Positions 42,517 to 49,137 of a stretch of 49,137 bases of DNA are shown piece after piece. Each line of letters starts with the position of its first letter. The stretch's first letter is position 1. The DNA lies in assembly GCA_028278505.1 (NCBI GenBank), contig JANQEG010000065.1:1-49137 (forward strand), written 5' to 3'. This stretch comes from Rhodobiaceae bacterium. Its GTDB lineage: Bacteria > Pseudomonadota > Alphaproteobacteria > Rhizobiales > JAKPQE01. The position numbers and the translations under genes were made by a program. Below the pieces are notes generated by a model that saw nothing but the letters and a program-made list of their open reading frames with translations, had not been told where the DNA came from and did not search any database.

Positions 42517-43392
42517 TTGAACGCCGGCTATCGCGAGATCGTTGCCGCCGCGCTGTGGATGATCGGCAGCATCGCCTCGTTCAGCGTCATGGCAGTGGCC
42601 GGGCGCGAGGCGCGCCAGGCGCTGGACACGGCCGAGCTTCTGGTCTGGCGCAGCGTCATCGGCGCCGTCATCGTCATCGCGATTCTGGCCCTGTCACGCG
42701 AGGGTTTTGCGCAGATCCGCACCCGCCGGCCGTTCCTCCATCTTGTGCGCAACATCAGCCATTTCTTCGGCCAGTACTGCTGGTACTACGCGGTCGCGAT
42801 CATCCCGCTGGCGCAATTGTTCGCGCTCGAATTCACCTCGCCGATCTGGGTGCTGCTCGCCGCCCCGTTCGTCTTCGGCATGCGGCTCACCTGGCTGAAG
42901 CTCGCCGCCGTCGGCCTCAGCTTCGTCGGCGTGCTCCTCGTCGTCGAAGCGTGGTCGGAGACGTTTGCGAGCGAGTTCAGCGGCGGCCAAATCTGGGGGC
43001 TTCTGGCCGCGATCGGCTTTGCCGGCAACATGATCGTCACCAAGCGGCTGACCGCGACCGACAGCAATCTCTGCGTGCTCTTCTACATGACGGTGATGCA
43101 GGGGCCGATGGGCCTGGTCGTCGCCGGCGATTTGCCGACGATCCCGCCGAATGCGTGGATCGGCTTCTGGGTGCTTGCGCTCAGCATCGGCGGGCTCAGC
43201 GCCCACTATTGCCTGACCCAGGCCTTCCGCCACGGCGATGCGACCGTGGTCGCGCCGATGGATTTCGTCCGCCTGCCGGTGATCGCCGTCGTCGGCGCGC
43301 TCGCCTATGGCGAGCCGCTGGCCTGGAACGTGCTCGCCGGCGGCACCCTGATCTTCCTCGGCAATTACCTCAACATCCGCTGGCGGGGGTAG
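42517..43392 (+). CDS. EamA/DMT family transporter
   Basis: Inner-membrane permease of 291 aa with ten predicted helices and two EamA repeats (about 10-135 and 150-285). It starts at TTG with GAYREIVAAALWMIGSIASF-like hydrophobic sequence; conserved blocks include AELLVWRSVIGAVIVIA, AIIPLAQLFALEFTSPIWV and the second-repeat VVAPMDFVRLPVIAVVGALAYGE. Such carriers export metabolites or amino acids; substrate unknown. There is no neighbour that helps. Confidence 0.87.
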   Translation: MNAGYREIVAAALWMIGSIASFSVMAVAGREARQALDTAELLVWRSVIGAVIVIAILALSREGFAQIRTRRPFLHLVRNISHFFGQYCWYYAVAIIPLAQLFALEFTSPIWVLLAAPFVFGMRLTWLKLAAVGLSFVGVLLVVEAWSETFASEFSGGQIWGLLAAIGFAGNMIVTKRLTATDSNLCVLFYMTVMQGPMGLVVAGDLPTIPPNAWIGFWVLALSIGGLSAHYCLTQAFRHGDATVVAPMDFVRLPVIAVVGALAYGEPLAWNVLAGGTLIFLGNYLNIRWRG

Positions 43393-43443
43393 CCGACCTG
43401 TGCGGTTGAGACTGTCGCGCTCCGGTTCACCGGCCCTTCTCTC

Positions 43444-43538
43444 CTGTCATCACCGGGCTTGTCGCGGTGATCCACAAAGCCTGGCAGCTCGAAAACCAAG
43501 TCCGCATGGACTGCCGGGACAAGCCCGACAATGATCGA
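43444..43538. repeat. inverted pair of REP-like palindromes
   Basis: A unit (43444-43475, CTGTCATCACCGGGCTTGTC onward to GGTGATCCACA) is followed after about 27 bp by an inverted one (43503-43538, GCATGGACTGCCGGGACAAG onward to CAATGATCG). It is the same family as 20415-20444 and 46081-46167, in the alternating orientation typical of mosaic elements. Confidence 0.55.
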
Positions 43539-43579
43539 CGCAGAAGGGCGGCGGCGTTCGCGCAAACGCCCACATCACC

Positions 43580-43987
43580 CACCGCCCCCGTGAAAACGCA
43601 GGGCAATCGCATCTGGACAGTTGGCTTCGGCGCAACGTCCCTCTTGCGATGGCCGCGGAAAACAGCCGGCTGCGCACGGCCTCTAAAGCCCTCTCCCCTC
43701 CGGGGAGAGGGTTGGGTGAGGGGGATAAACAACAAGCCCCGATCACCCTCACCCGACTTCGACCAGCGGTTCGGCTTCGCCTCACCGGGTCTCCGTTGCC
43801 CTCTCCCTCAAGGGAGAGGGTGAGGTCCGAGGACTCCGCATATGCAATAGCCCTGCGTGAAAACGGGGGCCCATTGCCGCGCTCAGCACGGTATGCCGGT
43901 CGCGATCGGGGCGATGTCTCGACTTTTTCAACCGGACCGGGAAATTGTCGTCCACGCCAATGGTTCCCCGCTTTCGCGGGGAAGGTG
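43580..43987 (+). repeat. element B, copy 2, split by element A
   Basis: The left end CACCGCCCCCGTGAAAACG stops at 43598 and the body resumes at 43866 with GGGGCCCATTGCC; the right end GGTTCCCCGCTTTCGCGGGG reaches 43987. Removing 43599-43865 (insert plus one copy of the 10-bp duplication) leaves exactly 141 bp, the length of the other two full copies. After it, 43988-44127 holds nothing recognisable. Confidence 0.75.
43599..43855 (+). mobile_element. element A, copy 2 (257-bp MITE-like insertion)
   Basis: A non-coding 257-bp element with inverted ends CAGGGCAATCGCATCTGGA (left) and, read from the right, CAGGGCTATTGCATATGCGG. It carries two internal hairpins: CCCTCTCCCC/GGGGAGAGGG near 43689-43711 and CCCTCTCCCT/AGGGAGAGGG near 43799-43820. 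It is flanked by the direct repeat CGTGAAAACG at 43589-43598 and 43856-43865, which is the middle of element B's left hairpin. It has no transposase, so mobility would need an enzyme supplied elsewhere in the genome. Confidence 0.78.
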
Positions 43988-44127
43988 CCGATTGGGAGGC
44001 AGAGAGGCCATCCGGCACAGTCGAGGCGGGTAATGGATCACCCGGTCATGCCCGGTGCTATCCGGCTTGGCGCGAAATCGCTCCGTCAGAATGGTGCAGG
44101 CACGCCAGGAAGGGCTCAAAAGAGCGA

Positions 44128-45510
44128 TCAGCCGTCGATCAGCGCATTCAACAGCCGGATCACCTCGGCCGAAGCCGCTTCCATCAACGCGTACTCGGCC
44201 TCGGCCTTGTCGCGGTCGCCGCGCGCATAGGCGGCGGCGGCGGCCTTGCCGTGACTGTGGACGGCCATGTGCGGCGCCACGAGCTTCGAATAGGCGGGAT
44301 GGTTGCGGATCGCCGGATCGTCCACCTGATCGTACCATTTGCCGAGGCGGCAGGAATGGTGGTCGGCCAGTTCCTCGGCCTTCAGGCCGGTGATGCCGAC
44401 AAGCATTTCGGCCAGCCGCTTCTTCCACAGGAGGTGATCGGATTTCGCCCGATAGAGGACCCAATTGTGAATCTTCTTCGGTTCGAGCTGGCCGAACTGG
44501 GTGTCGATCAGCTTTTCTGCACTGCCGACCGAGTCGATGACGGTGTCGGCGCGCATCTGTGCGGCATCGGTCGCCCGCACGTTCCTGGTGATCTTTTCGG
44601 CCACTTCGTCGGTCGCATGGCGCTGCTGCTCGAGCACGCCGGCGACATCGTTCATGCGCAGGGTAACGCCGGAGACCTTGCCGCCCATCTCGTGGATCTT
44701 GTCGCCGACCGCATTGACGATGCCTTCACCCTCGCCGACGAGCGCCGCGCTCTTGTCCATCGCCTCGGACATGCGCCCCATTTCGGCGTTGAGCGTATCG
44801 ATGCGCTCGCGGATCTGGTCGGTCGTTTTCGATGTCTGCTCCGACAGCGCCTTGACCTCGGCGGCGACGACGGCAAAGCCCTTGCCGGCGTCGCCGGCCC
44901 GCGCCGCCTCGATCGTCGCGTTCAGCGCCAGCAATTTGGTCTGGTTGGAAATGCCTTCGATGGATTGGGCCATATCGCTGATCTGCTCCGCCGCCTCTTC
45001 GAGCACGGCGAGCCGCTCGACCATGCCCTGGACCTGGGCGCTGATCGTGCGCATGGAGTCGACCGCGCGGTCGATTTCCGAGATGCCTTCGCGGGCTGCG
45101 TTCTCGACGACGACGGCTTCCTGCGCCGCGTCATTGCTGCTCTCGGCGACCTGGTTGATCGAGGCGGCCATCTGCTCCATCGCCGCGGCCATGGTCGAAG
45201 TGTTCGCGGCGACGTCGCGGATGTCGCCGGTGAGCCGCGACACCGACGCCATCGCCTCGCTCGCCTGCATCGAAAAATCCACCGTGCGCCCGAGCATGTC
45301 GCCCGATTCCCGCTCAAGCACCGCGGCCAGGTCCCGAAGCGCCGCGCCGACCGGTCCCGTCAGCTCTGCGGCGGCATCGTGATCGTCCGCGGCGATCTTG
45401 CCGATCGCTTCGACGATTTCGCCGTCGTCGCGGCGCTCTTCCGCGTCGAGGTCACCGGCAAGCACGGCCTCTGGCGATTTGCGGGCGAGCGGATTGGCAA
45501 ACGGAATCAT
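44128..45510 (-). CDS. soluble methyl-accepting chemotaxis protein with CZB zinc domain
   Basis: Cytoplasmic chemoreceptor-type signal transducer of 460 aa with no transmembrane helix or periplasmic domain. The coiled-coil signalling domain (about 90-330) has the hairpin tip [20 protein letters not shown] and [17 protein letters not shown]. The C-terminal chemoreceptor zinc-binding domain (about 335-455) carries [21 protein letters not shown], the H in NHPAYSKL and VHSHGKAA, the expected His/Cys zinc ligands. CZB receptors sense zinc or hypochlorous acid in characterised cases. The Shine-Dalgarno AGGAG is 8 nt upstream. No other chemotaxis genes are nearby. Confidence 0.92.
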   Translation of the reverse strand: MIPFANPLARKSPEAVLAGDLDAEERRDDGEIVEAIGKIAADDHDAAAELTGPVGAALRDLAAVLERESGDMLGRTVDFSMQASEAMASVSRLTGDIRDVAANTSTMAAAMEQMAASINQVAESSNDAAQEAVVVENAAREGISEIDRAVDSMRTISAQVQGMVERLAVLEEAAEQISDMAQSIEGISNQTKLLALNATIEAARAGDAGKGFAVVAAEVKALSEQTSKTTDQIRERIDTLNAEMGRMSEAMDKSAALVGEGEGIVNAVGDKIHEMGGKVSGVTLRMNDVAGVLEQQRHATDEVAEKITRNVRATDAAQMRADTVIDSVGSAEKLIDTQFGQLEPKKIHNWVLYRAKSDHLLWKKRLAEMLVGITGLKAEELADHHSCRLGKWYDQVDDPAIRNHPAYSKLVAPHMAVHSHGKAAAAAYARGDRDKAEAEYALMEAASAEVIRLLNALIDG

Positions 45511-45777
45511 GACGATCTCCTGGTTTGCAAAAAGGTAAAAATTGAAGGTTTACAATTATTTAATCTTGCGGCGACGAAGCACGGCAAACGACGCGACGCG
45601 ACAGAAATCGGCCGCGATGCCGGGCTCGGTCCGCTGGTGTCCGGTTGCGTTGCCCGAGGCCATCATAGGCTATTGTCCTGATGGCATTTTTGGACCGAAG
45701 TGGCGCCTGGACACGGCTTCTCAACTCGCCTCGGCATCACCACCCAACCCCTCTCTCGTCACCACCCCTCCATCGTC

Positions 45778-45800
45778 ACCACCCGATTTATTCGGGTGGT
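45778..45800. repeat. hairpin in the chemoreceptor upstream region
   Basis: ACCACCCGA-TTTAT-TCGGGTGGT is a perfect 9-bp stem. CACCACCC also occurs at about 45739 and 45760, so the stretch 45735-45800 has short direct repeats of this octamer. Otherwise the 45511-46252 gap holds element B (45897-46037), the palindrome pair at 46081-46167 and the A/T-rich chemoreceptor leader. Confidence 0.4.
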
Positions 45801-45896
45801 CTATTGGCCCGTCGACTTGCCAACGCCTTTGTGCAGGAATTCAAACGCTTCTGGGTGCCGGACCGCCATTGGATAGCCCAATTGCCTCCCAATCTG

Positions 45897-46037
45897 CACC
45901 TTCCCCGCGCAAGCGGGGAACCATTGGCGCGGGCGACAAATCCCTGGCCCAATTGATAAATTCAAGACATCGCCCGGATCACGCCCGACATACCGTGCCG
46001 AGCGGGGCAATAGGCTCCCGCTTTCGCGGGAGCGGTG
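45897..46037 (-). repeat. element B, copy 3 (141 bp, inverted)
   Basis: Reading the minus strand from 46037, the unit begins CACCGCTCCCGCGAAAGCGG, continues through the conserved GGTATGTCGGGCGTGATC and TTTATCAATTGGGCCAGGG body, and ends at GGGGAAGGTG (45897). It is 141 bp and aligns to copy 1 without gaps. Beyond its right end a further stretch resembling GATTGGGAGGCA is shared with the sequence after copy 2, so the repeated unit may be a little longer. Confidence 0.75.
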
Positions 46038-46080
46038 GGTGGTGTGGGTGCTTGCGTAAAGGACGCCGCCCCATCACCGG

Positions 46081-46167
46081 CGTCATTGCCGGGCTTTTCC
46101 CGGCAATCCATACTGACTTTATTTTCAAACTGTTAGGCCCTATGGATCACCGACCCGGTGATGACGC
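46081..46167. repeat. inverted pair of REP-like palindromes
   Basis: CGTCATTGCCGGGCTTTTCC with CGGCAATCCA (46081-46111) and the inverted GGATCACCGACCCGGTGATGACG region (46144-46167) form a head-to-head pair about 30 bp apart. This palindrome class gives the spurious VIAGLxPAIH reading frames often seen in alphaproteobacterial annotations. Confidence 0.5.
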
Positions 46168-46252
46168 CGAGAAGGACTGCGAAGCGGAGCGCAAGACCCT
46201 AAACCGTACAGCAACGTGACGACCGCGCACGGGCAGGGGTGCTGAACCCAAA

Positions 46253-47011
46253 TTGACCGAAGACCTGTTCGATCTGCTGATCATTGCCTGGCTGGCGCTC
46301 GCCATAGTGCTGGTGCCGGTCCAGTTGCGCATCACCGCCCCCTATGGCCGGCATGTCCGGCCGCGCTGGGGTCCGACCGTCGACAACCGGGTCGGCTGGA
46401 TCGTCATGGAAGCGGTGTCGCCGGTGGTTTTCGCCGCCGCGCTGTTCTGGCGCGCGCCGCCGCAATCCGCAATCGTCTGGGTCATCTTCGCCTTGTGGAT
46501 CGGCCATTATGCCTACCGGACGTTGATCTTTCCGCTGCGGCTGCGCACGCCGGGAAAGCGGATGCCGGTGGTGATCGTGGCGAGCGGGATGCTGTTCAAC
46601 ACCGTCAACGGCTGGGCCAACGGCTATTTCCTCGGCGTGCTCTCGCCCGGCTATCCGGCGGATTGGTTTGGCGATCCCCGTTTCGTCATCGGCATCGCCC
46701 TCTTTGTGTCGGGTGCGCTCCTCCACATTTGGGCGGATCATCGTCTGATTGCGCTCCGCGCCCCGGGCGAGACCGGGTACAGAATTCCCCGCGGCGGGCT
46801 CTTCGAGCGGGTTTCCTGTCCGAACCATTTGGGCGAGATCATCGAATGGACCGGTTTTGCGATCCTGTGCTGGAATCTGCCGGCCGCGGCCTTTGCCGTC
46901 TGGACGGCGGCCAATCTGGGCCCAAGGGCCTGGCGCCACCATCAATGGTATAAGGACCGCTTCCCGGACTATCCGCGCCGCCGCAAGGCGCTGATCCCGT
47001 ATATCCTCTGA
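46253..47011 (+). CDS. 3-oxo-5-alpha-steroid 4-dehydrogenase-like membrane protein
   Basis: Polytopic membrane protein of 252 aa with about six to seven hydrophobic segments, resembling the steroid 5-alpha-reductase/DUF1295 family. The C-terminal motif YRIPRGGLFERVSCPNHLGE, then IIEWTGFAI, and the late YKDRFPDYPRRRKALIPYIL match that family's NADPH-binding tail. The start is TTG at 46253; no better start exists close by. Bacterial members have diverse or unknown substrates (steroid or isoprenoid-like double bonds). It precedes aspS by 117 bp. Confidence 0.82.
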   Translation: MTEDLFDLLIIAWLALAIVLVPVQLRITAPYGRHVRPRWGPTVDNRVGWIVMEAVSPVVFAAALFWRAPPQSAIVWVIFALWIGHYAYRTLIFPLRLRTPGKRMPVVIVASGMLFNTVNGWANGYFLGVLSPGYPADWFGDPRFVIGIALFVSGALLHIWADHRLIALRAPGETGYRIPRGGLFERVSCPNHLGEIIEWTGFAILCWNLPAAAFAVWTAANLGPRAWRHHQWYKDRFPDYPRRRKALIPYIL

Positions 47012-47128
47012 GCGGTATCCGCGGCGATATCCTCGCGTCTCCACACCTTGACAATCAGGCTGCCGCATGCGCTTTTCCGGCGCGGAAATCGGGGGCGTCG
47101 CCGTCCCCGCCGATCCCGAGGACATTTC

Positions 47129-48919
47129 ATGCACCGTTACCGGAGCCACACCTGCGGCGCGCTGCGCGAAACCGATGTCGGCGAGGTAGTCCGCCTCAGC
47201 GGCTGGGTCCACCGCGTGCGCGACCATGGCGGCCTGCTGTTCATCGATCTGCGCGACCATTACGGCGTCACCCAATGCGTCGCCGATCCGGATTCGCCGG
47301 CCTTTGCCGCGGCCGAAACCGTTCGCGCCGAATGGGTGATCCGCGTCGACGGCGAGGTCAAGGCGCGCACTGCCGAAACCATCAACGACAGGCTGCCGAC
47401 CGGGCATGTGGAGATCTTCATCCGCGAGATCGAAGTGCTGTCGGCGGCGGCCGAACTGCCGCTGCCGGTGTTCGGCGAGCCCGACTACCCGGAGGAGACG
47501 CGGCTGAAATACCGCTTCCTCGATCTGCGCCGCGAACAACTCCACCGCAACATCGTGCTGCGCTCCGAGATCATCTCCTCGATCCGCCGGCGCATGGTCG
47601 ATGCCGGCTTCACCGAGTTTCAGACGCCGATCCTGACGGCGTCCTCGCCCGAGGGCGCCCGCGACTTCCTGGTGCCGTCGCGGATGCATCCGGGCAAGGT
47701 CTATGCGCTGCCGCAGGCACCGCAGCAGTTCAAGCAACTCGTCATGGTCGCCGGCTTCGACCGCTATTTCCAGATCGCCCCGTGCTTCCGCGACGAGGAT
47801 GCCCGCGCCGACCGCTCGCCCGGCGAGTTCTACCAGCTCGATCTGGAGATGAGCTTCGTCACCCAGGACGACGTGTTCAACGCGGTCGAGCCGGTGCTGC
47901 GCGGCCTCTTTGAGGAGTTTGGCGACGGCAGGCACGTGACGCCGGAATTTCCGCGCATTCCCTATTGGCGGGCGATGCGGCTTTACGGCACCGACAAGCC
48001 GGACTTGCGCAATCCGATCGAAATGAGCGACGCCAGCCATCACTTCCGCGGCTCCGGCTTCAAGGTCTTCGCCAAGCTGCTGGAAAGCCGCGACAGCGGC
48101 CGGGAATGGTTCGACAACGCCGAAGTCTGGGCGATTCCGGCAAGGGGCGGCGGCAGCCGCGCCTTCTGCGACCGGATGAATGCCTGGGCGCAAGGGGAGG
48201 GCCAGCCGGGCCTCGGCTATATCTTCTTCCGCGACGGCGAGGGCGCCGGGCCGATCGCCAAGAATCTCGGCGAGACCGTCACCCAGCAATTACGCCAGGA
48301 ACTCGACCTCCATGACGGCGATGCGGTGTTCTTCGTCGCCGGCGTGCCGAAGGATTTCGTCGATTTCGCCGGCCGCGCCCGCACCCGCATCGGCGATGTG
48401 CTGGAGCTGACCGCCACCGACCGTTTCGATTTCTGCTGGGTGGTCGATTTCCCCATGTTCGAATGGGACGAGGACGAGAAGAAGATCGAATTCTCCCACA
48501 ATCCCTTTTCCATGCCCCAGGGCGGGCTGGATGCGCTGGAGAACAAGGACCCGCTGGACGTCCTTGCCTGGCAGTACGACGTGGTCTGCAACGGTGTCGA
48601 ACTTTCCTCCGGCGCGATCCGCAACCATCTGCCGGAGATCATGAAAAAGGCCTTTGCCATCGCCGGCTATGGCGAGGAGGTGTTGGAGGAGAAATTCGGC
48701 GGCATGTACCGCGCCTTCCAGTACGGCGCCCCGCCCCATGGCGGCATCGCGCCGGGCATCGACCGCATCGTCATGCTGCTGGCGGGGACGGAGAATATCC
48801 GCGAGGTCACCATGTTCCCGATGAACCAGCGGGCCGAGGATTTGATGATGGGGGCGCCGGCGGCGCCGACGCTGCGCCAGCTTCGCGAACTGCACATCCG
48901 GCTCAATCTGCCAGAATAG
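47129..48919 (+). CDS. aspS: aspartyl-tRNA synthetase
   Basis: Class II synthetase that charges tRNA-Asp. The 596-aa protein has the N-terminal OB-fold anticodon domain (about 1-110), the catalytic core with motif 2 [11 protein letters not shown], the bacterial GAD insertion domain (about 300-410) and motif 3 [14 protein letters not shown]. In RDHGG the His at residue 33 is the residue that marks non-discriminating enzymes (E. coli has Leu), so it may also charge tRNA-Asn, as expected where GatCAB makes Asn-tRNA. ATG 47129 gives the canonical start; an upstream extension from 47048 was rejected. Confidence 0.96.
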   Translation: MHRYRSHTCGALRETDVGEVVRLSGWVHRVRDHGGLLFIDLRDHYGVTQCVADPDSPAFAAAETVRAEWVIRVDGEVKARTAETINDRLPTGHVEIFIREIEVLSAAAELPLPVFGEPDYPEETRLKYRFLDLRREQLHRNIVLRSEIISSIRRRMVDAGFTEFQTPILTASSPEGARDFLVPSRMHPGKVYALPQAPQQFKQLVMVAGFDRYFQIAPCFRDEDARADRSPGEFYQLDLEMSFVTQDDVFNAVEPVLRGLFEEFGDGRHVTPEFPRIPYWRAMRLYGTDKPDLRNPIEMSDASHHFRGSGFKVFAKLLESRDSGREWFDNAEVWAIPARGGGSRAFCDRMNAWAQGEGQPGLGYIFFRDGEGAGPIAKNLGETVTQQLRQELDLHDGDAVFFVAGVPKDFVDFAGRARTRIGDVLELTATDRFDFCWVVDFPMFEWDEDEKKIEFSHNPFSMPQGGLDALENKDPLDVLAWQYDVVCNGVELSSGAIRNHLPEIMKKAFAIAGYGEEVLEEKFGGMYRAFQYGAPPHGGIAPGIDRIVMLLAGTENIREVTMFPMNQRAEDLMMGAPAAPTLRQLRELHIRLNLPE

Positions 48920-48952
48920 ATGGCTCGACGGGCTCTCCCTCCCCCTTGCGGG

Positions 48953-49137
48953 GAGGGGAATCGCATTTAGTCAGTCGGCTTCGGCGCAACGCCGCTCTTG
49001 CGATGGCCGCGGAAAACAGCCGGCTGCGCACGGCCTCCAAAGCCCTCTCCCCTCCGGGGAGAGGGTTGGGTGAGGGGGGATAAACAACAAGCCCCGATCA
49101 CCCTCACCCGACTTCGCCCAGCGGTTCGGCTTCGCCT
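48953..49137 (+). mobile_element. element A, copy 3 (continues past window end)
   Basis: From GAGGGGAATCGCATTTAGTC this stretch follows element A copy 2 closely, including GGCTTCGGCGCAACG, CGATGGCCGCGGAAAACAGC and the CCCTCTCCCC hairpin near 49044-49066. The window ends inside it. The 10 bp before it (CCCTTGCGGG, 48943-48952) are centred on the loop of the palindrome at 48935-48958 after aspS. If the pattern holds, the same 10 bp should recur past the far end. Confidence 0.7.

Noticed and set aside
45681-45956. 91-codon frame in the chemoreceptor-steroid reductase gap
   Set aside because: It runs across the CACCACCC repeats and into element B; the peptide is Pro/His/Arg-rich with no resemblance to a protein.
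46199-48289. Long antisense frame (696 codons) opposite the steroid-reductase-like gene and aspS
   Set aside because: It spans two real genes on the other strand and has low-complexity composition.

Overview
The window is chromosomal DNA of a GC-rich alphaproteobacterium, most likely of the order Hyphomicrobiales (Rhizobiales). The evidence is gene order: fabG-acpP-fabF-mltG-yicC-gmk, a facing lptF-lptG-lptD-surA-pdxA-rsmA operon, pepA-holC-ABC-F-ndk, purM-purN back to back with a PgsA-like gene, AI-2E-hda-ppk-ppx, and rnd/aspS. Rhizobial-type dispersed palindromes in the intergenic gaps agree. The genus cannot be read from the sequence. No rRNA, tRNA or CRISPR array was recognised.

Layout. 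1-5405 (+): fatty-acid synthesis (3' end of fabG, acpP, fabF), cell-wall transglycosylase mltG, endoribonuclease yicC and guanylate kinase. 5798-13397 (-): outer-membrane biogenesis operon (lptF, lptG, lptD, a SurA-like chaperone) ending in pdxA and rsmA, with stop/start overlaps. 13718-18728 (+): leucyl aminopeptidase, a BCCT betaine-type transporter with an adjacent universal stress protein, DNA polymerase III chi and a small-molecule methyltransferase that overlaps a convergent beta-carbonic anhydrase. 19542-24443: an unrecognised HExxH protein, an ABC-F ATPase, a LigE/LigF-type glutathione transferase and ndk. 24481-28148: an exported agmatine-deiminase-like enzyme, a cytoplasmic molybdopterin oxidoreductase and a small four-cysteine exported protein. 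28164-36609: purN/purM (-), then a tightly packed + strand run: CDP-alcohol phosphatidyltransferase, AI-2E permease, Hda, polyphosphate kinase, exopolyphosphatase and a YunG-like protein. 36610-38315: a compositionally distinct, AT-richer insert with a beta-class DNA methyltransferase, a facing gene resembling the DNA-recognition domain of BfiI/NgoFVII-type restriction enzymes, and what looks like a frameshifted HTH regulator. 38316-49137: ribonuclease D, an MFS transporter, adenine deaminase, an EamA permease, a soluble zinc-binding chemoreceptor, a steroid-5-alpha-reductase-like membrane protein and aspS.

The most interesting signal is in the intergenic DNA. A 141-bp palindrome-ended element (called B here) has three full-length, ungapped copies (22520-22660, 45897-46037 inverted, and one at 43580-43987). 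The third B copy is split by a second element (A, 257 bp, 43599-43855), which has CAGGGC...GCCCTG inverted ends and a 10-bp target duplication centred exactly on the loop of B's terminal hairpin. The other two A copies (5583-5775 inverted, and 48953 to the window end) also abut 10-bp sequences centred on hairpin loops. This suggests a MITE-like element that targets hairpins. The second notable feature is the restriction-modification-like island at 36610-38315.
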